A DNA stretch of 49,356 bases from Afipia sp. 64-13 (GTDB taxonomy: Bacteria; Pseudomonadota; Alphaproteobacteria; Rhizobiales; Xanthobacteraceae), in the NCBI GenBank assembly GCA_001897755.1, contig MKUJ01000009.1:209451-258806 (forward strand), in the 5' to 3' direction. The notes beneath the pieces are model-generated. The model was not told the origin of the DNA, searched no databases, and saw only the letters and a list, made by a program, of their open reading frames with translations. The translations under genes were made by a program, and so were the position numbers. Of the stretch, positions 18,048 through 27,992 are shown piece after piece. How positions within the stretch are numbered: position 1 is the first letter of the stretch; every line of letters begins with the position of its first letter.

Positions 18048-19568
18048 TCAGTTGACGCCGAGCGCGACGAACCGCAATTCGCCCGCGCCGTTGGAGACCA
18101 GCAGCAGGATCGACTTCTTGCCGTCCTTCTTGAGCTGATCGATGCGGTTCTTGACGTCGGTAGCGTTGGCGACGCTTTCCTGCGCCACCTCGACGATGAC
18201 GTCGCCGGCGCTGAGCCGCTTCTCGGCCGCGTCGGAATTGCCGTCAACGCCGACGATCACGACGCCCTTGACCTTGTCCTTGATCTTGAAGCGGGTCCGC
18301 AGATCCTTGGTCAGCGCGGCAAGATCGAGGCCGAGCGCCTTCTGCGTCACCAGCTTCTCGCTGTGCTCGGGGGTCGATGATTTCACCGAGGCCTCAACCG
18401 GCTTCTCGCCGTCGTCGAGACGGCCGAGCGTCACCTTGCGGGTTTCTTCCTTGCCCTTGCGCACGATCACCACATCGACGGCCTTGCCCACGGCGGTGTC
18501 GGCCACCGCGCGCGGCAGATCCTTCATCTCCTTGATCGACTTGCCGTCGAAGGTGACGATGACGTCGCCGGGCTCGATGCCGGCGGGCTTGGCAGGTCCC
18601 TTGTCGTCGACGCCGGCGATCAGTGCGCCCCGCGCCGGCTTGATGCTCAGGCTCTCTGCGATCTCGTCGGTGACCTGCTGGATGCGGACGCCGAGCCAGC
18701 CACGACGCACTTCCTTGTACTGGCGAAGCTGATCGACCACCGCGGTGACGGTTTTCGAAGGCACGGCAAAACCGATACCGATCGAGCCGCCCGAGGGGGA
18801 GATGATCGCGGTGTTCACGCCGACGACCTCACCGTCGAGATTGAACAGCGGGCCGCCCGAGTTGCCGCGATTGATCGCGGCGTCGGTCTGAATGTAGTTG
18901 TCGTATGGGCCCGAATTGATGTCGCGGTTGCGCGCCGAAACGATGCCGGCCGTCACCGTGCCGCCGAGGCTGAACGGATTGCCGATCGCGATCACCCATT
19001 CGCCGAGCCGCAGTTTGTCGGAATCGCCGAACTTCACCGCGGTCAGCTTCTTCTCCGGCGGCGTGAACTTCAGCACGGCCAGATCGGTGCGCTTGTCCTT
19101 GCCGACCAGTTCGGCACGGATCTTGGTGCCGTCATTGAGAATCACGTTGATCTCGTCGGCATCGGCGATGACGTGATTGTTGGTCACGACAATGCCCGAG
19201 GTATCGATGATGAAGCCTGAACCGAGCGAGTTCACCTTGCGCGGCTGCTTCTGCTCGCCACCCCGGCGGTTCTTGAAGAACTCGTCGAAGAATTCGTTGA
19301 ACGGGGAATCCGGCGGCAGTTGCGGCCGGGCCTCGCGATTGCCGCCGCGCCCCTCATCCTTCTGTTCGCCGTTGCGGCTTTCGACCGTCTGCGAGGTCGA
19401 GATATTGACCACCGCGTCGATCACCTTTTCCGCCACATCGGCGATGCCGTCGGGGCCGCGCGCCTGGGCGGGAGCCGGCGCCAGAGCGCCCGCGGTTCCG
19501 AGCATCAGTCCGGCGACCAGCGCGGCGGAACGCATGCTACGGCTCAGTTGCGAAATCGCATCGGACAT
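18048..19568 (-). CDS. degP: DegP/HtrA-type periplasmic serine protease (Do family)
   Basis: 506 residues from the ATG at 19568, which has AGGAGA upstream. Signal sequence 1-36 (to AQA). The trypsin-like domain has the triad His132 (TNNHVIADA), Asp162 (KRTDLAVLKF) and Ser237 (NRGNSGGPLF), with an insert of charged residues near 62-115 that is the flexible LA-type loop. Two PDZ domains follow, about 285-375 (RRGWLGVRIQQV) and 415-500 (VVIVGVDGNSDAAEKRL). It degrades or refolds damaged envelope proteins. It sits downstream of hflK, hflC and DUF2065 on the same strand, a conserved envelope quality-control order. An in-frame upstream extension to 19766 is rejected. Confidence 0.94.
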   Translation of the reverse strand: MSDAISQLSRSMRSAALVAGLMLGTAGALAPAPAQARGPDGIADVAEKVIDAVVNISTSQTVESRNGEQKDEGRGGNREARPQLPPDSPFNEFFDEFFKNRRGGEQKQPRKVNSLGSGFIIDTSGIVVTNNHVIADADEINVILNDGTKIRAELVGKDKRTDLAVLKFTPPEKKLTAVKFGDSDKLRLGEWVIAIGNPFSLGGTVTAGIVSARNRDINSGPYDNYIQTDAAINRGNSGGPLFNLDGEVVGVNTAIISPSGGSIGIGFAVPSKTVTAVVDQLRQYKEVRRGWLGVRIQQVTDEIAESLSIKPARGALIAGVDDKGPAKPAGIEPGDVIVTFDGKSIKEMKDLPRAVADTAVGKAVDVVIVRKGKEETRKVTLGRLDDGEKPVEASVKSSTPEHSEKLVTQKALGLDLAALTKDLRTRFKIKDKVKGVVIVGVDGNSDAAEKRLSAGDVIVEVAQESVANATDVKNRIDQLKKDGKKSILLLVSNGAGELRFVALGVN

Positions 19569-19704
19569 CACGAAAAAGTCTCCTGAAAAGAGCTGACGGT
19601 TTGAGACGCAGACTGCGCCGGAAGACTGTCCGCGCGCAAGCATTCCCGCCGCCCAGCCACCGCACGATTGCGGCATCACCAAGGTGCGGCGGCGCAAAAC
19701 GCCC

Positions 19705-19902
19705 TCAGCTTCCGTATCGGATCGCCCCGACCAGAACCACGCCCAGAACCGCCATCGCCAGCCCAAGGCCGCGCAGCAGGGTTTCAGGAGACTCCAATAC
19801 GTTCTTCATGGCGTTCCGCATCATGCCGGGGAACGCTGCGAACAGCAGCCCCTCGATCACGAACACCATACCGATCCCGACCAGAAAATCTCGGATTGCC
19901 AT
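19705..19902 (-). CDS. DUF2065 small membrane protein
   Basis: 65 residues: MAIRDFLVGIGMVFVIEGLL then a second helix at about 43-62. Two transmembrane segments with a short basic loop. DUF2065 proteins sit next to hflC in many proteobacteria; their function is unknown. It starts 36 bp after hflC ends. Confidence 0.88.
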   Translation of the reverse strand: MAIRDFLVGIGMVFVIEGLLFAAFPGMMRNAMKNVLESPETLLRGLGLAMAVLGVVLVGAIRYGS

Positions 19903-19938
19903 GTGCTTGCCCTTCCGAGACGTTCGGGAGAATTCGGC

Positions 19939-20832
19939 TTAACGTTGCGGAGCCGCAGCCGGTTTGCCGGCCGGGTTGGCGAAGAAGCGGAAAAACTCCG
20001 AATCCGGGCGCAGCAGGAAGCGGGTGTCGTTGCTCTTCAGGCTGGTCTCGTAAGCGCTCATCGCGCGATAGAACGCGAAGAACTGGGGATCCTTCGAGTA
20101 GCTTTCGGCGAAGATCCGGTTGCGCTCGCCGTCGCCCTCGCCGCGGACCTGCTCGGCCTGCGAGTTCGCCTCGGCGATGATGACGGTCGCCTCGCGATCC
20201 GCCTTGGAGCGGATCTCCTGCGCCTTCTGGCCGCCCTGGGCGCGGAACTCGGCCGCCTCGCGCTGACGCTCGGTCTGCATGCGCTGATACACCGCCTGGC
20301 TGTTCTGGTCCGGCAGATCGGCGCGGCGGATACGCACGTCCACCACAGCGATGCCGTAGGCATCGGCCTGCTTGTCGAGCTGTTCGCGGATGCGGCCCAT
20401 CAGGGCCTCGCGCTGATCGCGCACCACCTCGATGAAGGTGGCTTCGCCAAGCACGCGGCGCAGCGCCGCGTTGAGCAGCGCGGTCAACTGGATATTGGCG
20501 GCGGGGATGGTGCCGACGCTCTGATAGAAGCGCAACGCGTTCTTGATACGGTAGCGCGCGAAGGCGTCCACCACGAGCCGCTTCTGGTCCGACGCGATCA
20601 CTTCCTGCGACGGATTTTCGAGATCGAGAATCCGCTTGTCGATGCTGATCACGCTGTCGATGAATGGCGCCTTGAAGTTGAGGCCGGGTTCGGTGACGAC
20701 GCGGATCGGCTCGCCGAGGCGAACCACGAGTGCCTGCTCGGTCTGCCGGACGGTAAAGAGCGAGCTGTAGCCGATCACGATCGCGAGCAGCACGATGACC
20801 AGCGCGACGATGCCTGAGATTCCGGATTTCAT
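19939..20832 (-). CDS. hflC: FtsH modulator HflC (SPFH family)
   Basis: 297 residues. One N-terminal helix (about 5-25) then a periplasmic SPFH/band-7 domain (FTVRQTEQALVVRLGEPI, with LINIQ-like LTALLNAALRRVLGE) and a helical tail with EFRAQGGQKAQEIRSKADRE. Forms the HflKC cage that encloses and regulates the FtsH protease. Its ATG overlaps the hflK stop (ATGA), so the two are translationally coupled. Confidence 0.96.
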   Translation of the reverse strand: MKSGISGIVALVIVLLAIVIGYSSLFTVRQTEQALVVRLGEPIRVVTEPGLNFKAPFIDSVISIDKRILDLENPSQEVIASDQKRLVVDAFARYRIKNALRFYQSVGTIPAANIQLTALLNAALRRVLGEATFIEVVRDQREALMGRIREQLDKQADAYGIAVVDVRIRRADLPDQNSQAVYQRMQTERQREAAEFRAQGGQKAQEIRSKADREATVIIAEANSQAEQVRGEGDGERNRIFAESYSKDPQFFAFYRAMSAYETSLKSNDTRFLLRPDSEFFRFFANPAGKPAAAPQR

Positions 20833-21965
20833 CGGCTTGCTCCGCCCTGTTGCTGAGTCGCAGGCGGCGTGCGACGACCAAGTTCATTCAAAGGCAAATA
20901 CGGCACCACGCCCGGCGAGGACGACGAGCCCTGATCGAGCACCAGCTTGTCGGCGTTGCCGAGCACCCGCTCCATCGTCTCCAGGTAGATACGCTCGCGG
21001 GTGACGTCCGGCGCCTTCTTGTATTCGTCATACACCTTCAGGAAGCGCGCGGTCTGGCCCTTGGCCTCGGCCACGGCCTGCTCCTTGTAGCCTTCCGCGC
21101 CCTGCAGGATCTGCGAGGCCCGGCCCTTGGCGTCGGGCACCACGCGGTTGGCGTAGGTCTGCGCCTCGTTCTGCAGACGCTCGAGGTCGGCGCGCGCCGC
21201 CTGAACGTCGCGGAAGGAATCGATCACCTGCTGCGGCGGGTCGACCTTCTGCATCTGCACCTGCTGGATCAGAATGCCCGCGCCATAGCTGTCGAGCGTC
21301 TTCTGCATCAGCTCATGCACGGCGGCTTCGGTGGTGTTGCGCGCGCCGGTCAGGATCGGCTGGATGTTGGAGCGGCCGATCACCTCGCGCATCGCGCTTT
21401 CGGCCACGGCCTTCACGGTGCCTTCCGGGTTCTGGATGTTGAACAGGAAGTCGCCGACGCCGTCGGGCTTGATGCGCCAGAGCACAGTGAAATCGACATC
21501 GACGATGTTCTCGTCGCCGGTCAGCATCAGGCTCTCTTCCGGCACGTCACGCATGGTGCGGCCACGGCGCGCCGGATCGTCCATCAGCGTCATGCCGATG
21601 TTCAGCGTCGAAACGCGCAGCGCCTTCGGCAGCATCACGGTCTCAATCGGATACGGCAGATGATAGTTCAGGCCGGGCTGCACGGTGCGCACGTGCTTGC
21701 CGAAACGCAGCACCACGCCGAGCTCTTCGGACTGCACGCGGAAGAAACCGGACAGACCCCAGATCGCCAGCGCCGCGACCAGCACCAGCGCGATGCCCAT
21801 GCCGCTGAAGTGCCCGCCGGGGAGCAGTTGCTGCAGCTTGGCCTGACCACGGCGCAGCAGATCCTCCAGATCGGACGGATTGGGACCGGACGATTGCGGA
21901 CCCGAACCCCAGGGGCCCTTCGGACCCGGACCCCATGGGCTACCGCCCTGATTCTTCCACGGCAT
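20829..21965 (-). CDS. hflK: FtsH modulator HflK (SPFH family)
   Basis: 378 residues. Gly/Pro-rich cytoplasmic start (MPWKNQGGSPWGPGPKGP), one helix near 55-76, then the SPFH domain (RVQSEELGVVLRFGKHV, ENIVDVDFTVLWRIKP) and a long helical region ending in a Pro/Gln-rich tail. AAGGAG precedes the ATG at 21965. First gene of the hflK-hflC-DUF2065-degP set. Confidence 0.96.
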   Translation of the reverse strand: MPWKNQGGSPWGPGPKGPWGSGPQSSGPNPSDLEDLLRRGQAKLQQLLPGGHFSGMGIALVLVAALAIWGLSGFFRVQSEELGVVLRFGKHVRTVQPGLNYHLPYPIETVMLPKALRVSTLNIGMTLMDDPARRGRTMRDVPEESLMLTGDENIVDVDFTVLWRIKPDGVGDFLFNIQNPEGTVKAVAESAMREVIGRSNIQPILTGARNTTEAAVHELMQKTLDSYGAGILIQQVQMQKVDPPQQVIDSFRDVQAARADLERLQNEAQTYANRVVPDAKGRASQILQGAEGYKEQAVAEAKGQTARFLKVYDEYKKAPDVTRERIYLETMERVLGNADKLVLDQGSSSSPGVVPYLPLNELGRRTPPATQQQGGASR

Positions 21966-22114
21966 CTATAGTCTCCTTCGCGCGGGACGCGATGGTCTCG
22001 CGAGCTCCGCACGGCTTTATATGGGACAGCCCCCGTCCTTACAACGCGCGTCGCAGGACCTTAAGCAGCTAAGCTGCGAGCGGAATTTGTCAATGCAAAC
22101 ATCGCCCGACGCGG

Positions 22115-22651
22115 TTAACACGGCTTCCGGCGCCGATATGTCACATACGAGAAATCGGCCGTGTCGCGGCCGGTGCGATCATGACGCATGCGCGCCGTCG
22201 CGGTCCACTGGTCCGGATCAACCGGCGCGAGAAACGTGTCGGCCTCGGGCCGGCCATGCACCTCGGTGATTTCGAGACGATCGGCCCGCGGCAGCCACTG
22301 CGCGAAGATATCGGCGCCGCCGATCACCATGATTTCAGTGACAGATCGTCGCAGCGCATCGCCCACAGCAATGTCGTGAGCCGCCTCCAGCGAGCGCGCC
22401 ACCACGATGCCGGCAGCGCGAAAATCCGCGTCGCGGGTCACGACGATATTGGTGCGGCCGGGTAGCGGACGACCGATCGACAGAAAGGTCTTACGGCCCA
22501 TCACCACCGGCCTGTTCAGCGTCATCGCCTTGAAGCGTTGCAGGTCGGAGCCGAGATGCCAGGGCATCGCATTGTCGCGGCCGATCGCATAGTTCTCGGC
22601 CACCGCGACCACAAAGACGATCTCGGGATCGGATTGGCGCGATGCGCTCAC
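22115..22651 (-). CDS. folA: Dihydrofolate reductase
   Basis: 178 residues from a GTG at 22651, which overlaps the thyA stop as GTGA. Makes tetrahydrofolate with NADPH. Motifs in order: [20 protein letters not shown] (Met20-loop region), the [21 protein letters not shown] block, and [18 protein letters not shown]. The acidic catalytic residue is Asp in the PWHLGSDL region. Coupling to thyA is sensible, since thymidylate synthase consumes methylene-tetrahydrofolate and releases dihydrofolate. A longer upstream frame exists but runs inside thyA and is rejected. Confidence 0.94.
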   Translation of the reverse strand: MSASRQSDPEIVFVVAVAENYAIGRDNAMPWHLGSDLQRFKAMTLNRPVVMGRKTFLSIGRPLPGRTNIVVTRDADFRAAGIVVARSLEAAHDIAVGDALRRSVTEIMVIGGADIFAQWLPRADRLEITEVHGRPEADTFLAPVDPDQWTATARMRHDRTGRDTADFSYVTYRRRKPC

Positions 22652-23442
22652 ACCGCGACCTCGGCCTTGATGTGCGGGTGCGGATCGTAATTCTCGAGCG
22701 TGAAATCCTCGAAGCGGAAGCCGAAGATATCCCTCACCTGCGGATTGAGCCGCATGGTCGGCAGCGGCCGCGGCATTCTCGTCAATTGCAGACGCGCCTG
22801 ATCGAGATGGTTGGAATAAAGGTGGGCATCGCCGAACGTATGCACGAACTCGCCGGGCTGCAGGTCCGTCACCTGCGCGACCATCATGGTCAGAAGCGCA
22901 TAGGAGGCGATGTTGAACGGCACGCCGAGAAACACGTCGGCCGAACGCTGATAGAGCTGGCACGACAGCTTGCCGTTCGCGACATAGAACTGGAACAGAC
23001 AGTGGCACGGCGGCAGCGCCATGTAATCGACATCCGCCGGATTCCATGCGCTGACGATCAGACGCCGGGAGTCCGGATTGGCGCGGATCATTTTCACCAA
23101 TTGCGCGATCTGGTCGATGCTCCGCCCGTCCGGCGCGCGCCATGAGCGCCATTGCGCGCCATAGACCGGGCCGAGATCGCCATTGGCGTCGGCCCACTCG
23201 TCCCAGATCGTGACGTTGTTGTCCTTCAGATATTTGATGTTGGTGTCGCCGGCGAGAAACCACAGCAGCTCATGGACGATGGCCTTGAGCGGCAGCCGCT
23301 TGGTGGTGAGCATCGGAAAGCCGGCCGCGAGGTTGAACCGCATCTGATGGCCGAACACGGACAAGGTGCCGGTGCCGGTGCGATCGTGCTTTTCGACACC
23401 GTCGCTGAGAATGCGCTCCAACAGATCGCGGTATTGATGCAT
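22648..23442 (-). CDS. thyA: Thymidylate synthase
   Basis: 264 residues, the same length as the E. coli enzyme, with the catalytic Cys146 in [13 protein letters not shown] and the dUMP phosphate-binding arginines in DRTGTGTLS and [12 protein letters not shown]. The C-terminus ends [10 protein letters not shown], normal for the family. First gene of the thyA-folA pair. Confidence 0.97.
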   Translation of the reverse strand: MHQYRDLLERILSDGVEKHDRTGTGTLSVFGHQMRFNLAAGFPMLTTKRLPLKAIVHELLWFLAGDTNIKYLKDNNVTIWDEWADANGDLGPVYGAQWRSWRAPDGRSIDQIAQLVKMIRANPDSRRLIVSAWNPADVDYMALPPCHCLFQFYVANGKLSCQLYQRSADVFLGVPFNIASYALLTMMVAQVTDLQPGEFVHTFGDAHLYSNHLDQARLQLTRMPRPLPTMRLNPQVRDIFGFRFEDFTLENYDPHPHIKAEVAV

Positions 23443-23523
23443 CGGCTTGCCAAGTTGCTAAGACCGGGCGACTCACGGGAGCCTCGGGTCCATCCACTGG
23501 GCGGAAAATGGCTCCGGCGGCCC

Positions 23524-23555
23524 AAAACAACAAGGGCGGGATTTACATCCCGCCC
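23524..23555 (-). terminator. Terminator of the tctB-tctA-Bug receptor genes
   Basis: GGGCGGGAT-TTAC-ATCCCGCCC (23534-23555) is a perfect 9-bp stem, followed on the minus strand by TTGTTGTTTT. It starts 23 bp after the receptor stop. Confidence 0.88.
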
Positions 23556-23578
23556 CGTTATCACCGTGTTCCGGTGGA

Positions 23579-24568
23579 TCAGTTCTTCGCCGACGCCTTC
23601 AGGACCGGGGTCCAGCGCGCGATCTCGCTCTTGACCAGAGCGGTCAGCGCCTCGGGCGTCCGCTCGGCCGGCTTCGGAATCACGCTGCCGAGCTCGAGCA
23701 GCCGTTTGCGCACGCCTTCATCGTCGAGAGCCTTGACCAGCGCCGCGTTGAGCTTGGCGACGACCGGAGCAGGCGTATCCTTCGGCGCGAAAATCGCGTT
23801 CCACGCCTGCACCTGGAAGGCCGGCAGACCGGCTTCGGTGGTGGTTGGCACGTCCGGCAGCGAGGGGTTGCGCTCAGGCGTTGCGACGGCATAGGCCTTG
23901 ATGGTGCCCGCCTTCACCTGCGGCACCGCGTTGACGATCTGGTCGCACATGTAATCGACCTGACCACCCACCAGCGCGTTCATCGCCGGGCCGGTGCCGT
24001 TGAACGGAACGCCGGTCGGCTTGATGTCGAGCACCGAGCTCAGCAGCGAGAACGAGGAATGCGCGACCGAGCCGACGCCGGCATGGGCGACGTTAAGCTT
24101 GTCGTTGTTCGCCTTGATATAGGTGACGAACTCCTTGAGGTCCTTCGGCGGGAAGTCCTTGCGCGCCAGGATGATGATCGGCGTGCCGGCCACGAGACCG
24201 ATCGGCGCGAAGTCGACATCGGGCTTGTAGGCGAGGTTCGGATAGAGCGCGACGGACGCGGCGTGCGTGCCCATGTGGCCCATCACCACGGTGTAGCCAT
24301 CCGGCGTGGCGCGCATGGCGCGGGTCGAGCCGGTGGTGCCGCCAGCACCGACCACGTTCTCGATGATGAAGGTCTGACCCAACGTCTGCTGCATATGCGA
24401 GGTGATGATGCGCGCGATGACGTCGGTCGGACCGCCCGCCGCGAACGGCACGATCATCGTGATGTTGCGGGTCGGATAATCCTGCGCCTGCGTCGGCCCC
24501 ACCATGGCGCCGGCGGCAGCAAGGACCGAAAGCCCGCAGGTGGCGAGCATGCGTTTCAAAAGTTTCAT
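23579..24568 (-). CDS. Bug-family tripartite tricarboxylate transporter receptor (TctC-like)
   Basis: 329 residues. Signal sequence about 1-28 (MKLLKRMLATCGLSVLAAAG to TQAQ). The mature protein has the Bug motifs YPTRNITMIVPFAAGGPTDV and a glycine-rich VVGAGGTTGSTRA, and a C-terminal region NPSLPDVPTTTEAGLPAF. These periplasmic proteins bind carboxylates and feed TctA/TctB. The start is the ATG at 24568 because GGGAGG (24578-24583) is 9 bases away; the ATG at 24577 would touch that site. The ligand cannot be deduced. Confidence 0.93.
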   Translation of the reverse strand: MKLLKRMLATCGLSVLAAAGAMVGPTQAQDYPTRNITMIVPFAAGGPTDVIARIITSHMQQTLGQTFIIENVVGAGGTTGSTRAMRATPDGYTVVMGHMGTHAASVALYPNLAYKPDVDFAPIGLVAGTPIIILARKDFPPKDLKEFVTYIKANNDKLNVAHAGVGSVAHSSFSLLSSVLDIKPTGVPFNGTGPAMNALVGGQVDYMCDQIVNAVPQVKAGTIKAYAVATPERNPSLPDVPTTTEAGLPAFQVQAWNAIFAPKDTPAPVVAKLNAALVKALDDEGVRKRLLELGSVIPKPAERTPEALTALVKSEIARWTPVLKASAKN

Positions 24569-24719
24569 GGTATCCATCCTCCCAGAGCCCCTTATTGACG
24601 CCGGCTTTTCCGGCGCCGTTTTTTGTGGCCGCGGAACAAGCAACATCATCCCGCACGCCAAGTCCATAGAACGACAGTCTGAGCCAGCGGTCTGGCAGCC
24701 GCGACGCTACGCCGCATCC

Positions 24720-26237
24720 CTAGTTCTCGGATTCGACGAACACCTCGTCACGCTTCTTGCGCAGGGCCGGCAGCAGCGCCAGCACCAGCAGAGCGACGGC
24801 AATGCCCATCAGCACCGCCGACAGCGGCCGCGTGACGAACACCGACCAGTCGCCACGCGAGATCAGCAGCGCGCGACGCAGGTTCTCCTCCATCAGCGGG
24901 CCGAGCACCATGCCGAGCAGCAGCGGCGCAGGCTCGAAATCGTGCTTCACCAGCCAGTAGCCGACCAGCCCGAACACGCCGGCCAGCACCACATCGGTCG
25001 GCGCGTTGTTCACCGAGTAGATGCCGATTGCACAGAAGATCACGATCGAGGGGAACAGCAGCCGGTACGGCACCCGCAGCAGCCGCACCCAGATTCCGAC
25101 CAGCGGCAGGTTGATGATCAGCAGCATCAGATTGCCGATCCACATCGAGGCGATCATGCCCCAGACCAGCTCGGGCTGCTTCTGCATCACCTGCGGACCC
25201 GGCACGATGCCGTGGATGGTCATCGCGCCGACCATCAGCGCCATCACCGCGTTCGGCGGAATGCCGAGCGTGAGCAGCGGAATGAACGAGGTCTGCGCCG
25301 CAGCGTTGTTGGCGCTCTCCGGCGCCGCAACCCCGGCGATCGCGCCGCGGCCGAACATCTGCGGCGTTTTCGAGATTTTCTTCTCGAACGTATAGGCCGC
25401 AAACGAGGCGATCACCGCGCCGCCGCCCGGCAGAATACCCAGGATCGAACCGAGCACGGTGCCGCGCAGGATCGCAGGGGTCGATTCCTTGAGGTCTTTC
25501 CGGGTCGGCATCAAGCCGGAGATCTTCTGCTGCACCAGTTCGCGATCCATCGACGCGCCATGGTCGAGGTTGCGGATGATCTCGGCAAAACCGAACACGC
25601 CCATCGCCACCGTGGCGAAGCCAAGACCATCGGCAAGCTCGGGAATGTCGAACGCCATGCGCGAAGCGCCGGTTTCGATATCCGAACCGACCATCGACAG
25701 CAGGACGCCGAAGACGATCATGGCGATCGCCTTGAGCAGCGATCCCTTGGCAAGCACCACCGCGAACACAAGGCCGAGCACCATCAGCGAGAAATATTCG
25801 GCGGGCCCGAACGCCAGCGCGAGTTTGGTGAGCGGAGCACCGAGCAGCGCGATCAGGACGGTGGCGACACAGCCGGCGAAGAACGAGCCGATCGCGGCGA
25901 TGGCGAGCGCCGGACCGGCCCTGCCCTTCTTCGCCATCTGAAACCCGTCCAGCGCGGTGACGACCGAGCCCGCTTCGCCCGGAATGTTGACCAGGATCGA
26001 GGTGGTCGATCCGCCATATTGCGCGCCATAATAAATGCCGGCGAGCATGATCAGCGCACCGACCGGCGGCAGTCCGAAGGTGATCGGCAGCAGCATCGCC
26101 ACCGTGGCGATGGTGCCGACGCCCGGCAGCACGCCGACCAGCGTGCCGACCAGCGCGCCGGTCAGGCAGAGCAGAAGATTGGTTGTGGAAAATGCGACGC
26201 CGAATCCCAGCGCGAGGTTTGCAATCACGTCAGACAT
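24720..26237 (-). CDS. tctA: Tripartite tricarboxylate transporter large membrane subunit TctA
   Basis: 505 residues, about 11-12 hydrophobic segments. Family features: GVLPGVGTIATVAMLLPITF near the start, IYYGAQYGGSTTSILVNIPG, and the mirror motif GILPGGGAVIASFAAY with LLTLGIPPNAVMAL in the second half. Main transport subunit of the TTT system, Na+ or H+ driven. GAGG lies before the ATG at 26237, 7 bp after tctB. The receptor gene follows after a 151-bp gap. The order tctB-tctA-receptor differs from the common receptor-first order. Confidence 0.95.
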   Translation of the reverse strand: MSDVIANLALGFGVAFSTTNLLLCLTGALVGTLVGVLPGVGTIATVAMLLPITFGLPPVGALIMLAGIYYGAQYGGSTTSILVNIPGEAGSVVTALDGFQMAKKGRAGPALAIAAIGSFFAGCVATVLIALLGAPLTKLALAFGPAEYFSLMVLGLVFAVVLAKGSLLKAIAMIVFGVLLSMVGSDIETGASRMAFDIPELADGLGFATVAMGVFGFAEIIRNLDHGASMDRELVQQKISGLMPTRKDLKESTPAILRGTVLGSILGILPGGGAVIASFAAYTFEKKISKTPQMFGRGAIAGVAAPESANNAAAQTSFIPLLTLGIPPNAVMALMVGAMTIHGIVPGPQVMQKQPELVWGMIASMWIGNLMLLIINLPLVGIWVRLLRVPYRLLFPSIVIFCAIGIYSVNNAPTDVVLAGVFGLVGYWLVKHDFEPAPLLLGMVLGPLMEENLRRALLISRGDWSVFVTRPLSAVLMGIAVALLVLALLPALRKKRDEVFVESEN

Positions 26238-26244
26238 CGGAGCC

Positions 26245-26742
26245 TCACCGCAGAATGCTGGGATACAGATCGAGCGGAAGCCCGAGCGCATAGGGGAACA
26301 GCAGACTGCACCCGAGCGTCAGCAGGCCCCCGACAATGAGGGTCTCCTTCCACTTTATCTCGGGCGAGCCGTACGCGGCGATCACGAAGCTCAGCATCGC
26401 CGAGACCACGAGACCGAGCGGGCGGATGGTGACGGAGAACGACAGGATGGCGAGCGTGACGAAGAACAGTCCGCGAACCCCGTAACGCTGCAGCGGCTCG
26501 CCCTTCATGAACAGGCCGGTGAGCGCAACGCCGGCGCCCAGCAGCAGCAGCAGCACCGCGAACATGCGCGGCGCGGTGCCGGGGCCGAACGAGAAACCGC
26601 GCATTCCCGGCAGATTGCTCGATGCCCACAGCGCGAACAGCGCGATGCCCATCAGGACGATGCCGCCCCAGAAATCCTGCGGCCCTTTGATGCGACCTGA
26701 AGATACAATTGGATCGTTCGCGCTGCCCGGCGCTTCGCTCAT
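26245..26742 (-). CDS. tctB: Tripartite tricarboxylate transporter small membrane subunit TctB
   Basis: 165 residues with four predicted helices (about 23-40, 51-72, 84-100, 110-150 in two parts). The start is the ATG at 26742 (MSEAPGSANDP), preceded by GGGGAGA. The segment FSFGPGTAPRMFAVLLLLLG is typical of TctB. It is the first gene of the unit. Confidence 0.9.
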   Translation of the reverse strand: MSEAPGSANDPIVSSGRIKGPQDFWGGIVLMGIALFALWASSNLPGMRGFSFGPGTAPRMFAVLLLLLGAGVALTGLFMKGEPLQRYGVRGLFFVTLAILSFSVTIRPLGLVVSAMLSFVIAAYGSPEIKWKETLIVGGLLTLGCSLLFPYALGLPLDLYPSILR

Positions 26743-26853
26743 GGATGTTCTCCCCAACCTCGGAGGGCATTTTTGCCCGTTGTTATCGCAGGGCTTTTTG
26801 CCCGTCTTCATTTGTCGCACGGGGCGATCCGTGCCGGTCTCTTGTTAAAGTTT

Positions 26854-27390
26854 TTATGAGACGAGGCCAGCAAACCCCAGCCCCCCGCCAATAGCAAGAG
26901 CCCAAAGCGGATTCAAATTGGTCCATATAGCGATCACTGCAGCCGCAGCCGTGATCGCCATGCCGATCGCCGTCTGATCGACGGTCAGCACCAGAATGTA
27001 CGCGCTCGCACACATCAGCCCGATGGCCACGGGGACAAGCGAAGCTTGCAGCAGGGCCGGCCATGGCGAATGGTGGGCCCGCTCGAACAGATTGCCGACG
27101 AAGTAAGCGAACATCGCCGATGGCCCGCACATCGCCAGTGTCGCCACCATGGCGCCGGCAAGACCGGCGACGTGATAGCCGATCAACGTGACAATCAGCA
27201 CATTCGGCCCGGGCGACAATTGCGCGATCGCAAACATGTCGGCGAATTGCGCATCGTTCATCCAGTGCTGGACCTCGACCGCAATGCGATGCATTTCGGG
27301 AATGGTGGAGTTGGCGCCGCCGACCGCAAGCAGCGACATCAAGCCGAATGCGACGGCAAGACCGATCAGCGTCTCGATGAAACCGCTCAT
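26854..27390 (-). CDS. Chromate transporter, second half-gene
   Basis: 178 residues. Half-size CHR protein with the family signature AQLSPGPNVLIVTLIGYHVAG. Together with the upstream half it forms the two-gene (short-chain) chromate ion transporter. The start overlaps the stop of the upstream half by 4 bases (ATGA). About six helices; the tail ends GGGLGFAGLVS. True substrate may be chromate or sulfate-like; not proven. Confidence 0.9.
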   Translation of the reverse strand: MSGFIETLIGLAVAFGLMSLLAVGGANSTIPEMHRIAVEVQHWMNDAQFADMFAIAQLSPGPNVLIVTLIGYHVAGLAGAMVATLAMCGPSAMFAYFVGNLFERAHHSPWPALLQASLVPVAIGLMCASAYILVLTVDQTAIGMAITAAAAVIAIWTNLNPLWALAIGGGLGFAGLVS

Positions 27391-27992
27391 GCCGTGTTTC
27401 GCCGCCGCGACAGATAAGTGACGGCGATGCCGAACGGCACGGCCACCAGCAGCACCGGCGGCAGGGGCCAGCGCAGCAAACCGATCACGACGAACACCGC
27501 CGCCATCAGGAGCAGCGCCACCGGGTCGCGGCGCTTCAGGAGCGGCATCATCATCCGTGCGGTGACGCCGATGAACAACCCGACGGCCGCGCACGACACC
27601 CCGTTCAGCGTGCGTTGCAGCGCGGGGATTGCGCCATAACTCGAATACAGAACCGCGAGCGCGGTGACGATCAGGACCGGCGGCCCCAGCAGGCCGGCGA
27701 GCGCGGCGATGCTGCCCGCGACGCCACGAAACCGCGCCCCGAACACCACCGCAAGATTGACGATGTTCGGACCCGGCAGGAAATGGCACAGCGCGAAGGT
27801 CTCGTTGAACTGATCGGCCGTCATCCAGCGATGCTGATCGACAATGGCGCGCCGCGCCCAGACCAGGACCCCGCCGAACCCGGCCAGCGACATCTTGGCG
27901 AATGAGACAAACAGCGTGAGCAGATCCGGCGGCGGCGCCGGAGAACGGGCGGAACGGGAACCGGGCGGACTCGAATCTGGCGGCGCGATCAT
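27387..27992 (-). CDS. Chromate transporter, first half-gene
   Basis: 201 residues. Half-size CHR protein with KMSLAGFGGVLVWARR and HFLPGPNIVNLAVVFGAR, the signature of the N-terminal ChrA half. A Pro/Ser-rich start (MIAPPDSSPPGSRS) is cytoplasmic. Translationally coupled to the second half. Confidence 0.9.
   Translation of the reverse strand: MIAPPDSSPPGSRSARSPAPPPDLLTLFVSFAKMSLAGFGGVLVWARRAIVDQHRWMTADQFNETFALCHFLPGPNIVNLAVVFGARFRGVAGSIAALAGLLGPPVLIVTALAVLYSSYGAIPALQRTLNGVSCAAVGLFIGVTARMMMPLLKRRDPVALLLMAAVFVVIGLLRWPLPPVLLVAVPFGIAVTYLSRRRNTA

Noticed and set aside
24504-26339. A 611-codon plus-strand frame opposite tctA
   Set aside because: Same reason: His/Arg/Gln-rich translation without motifs, while the minus strand encodes a clear TctA.
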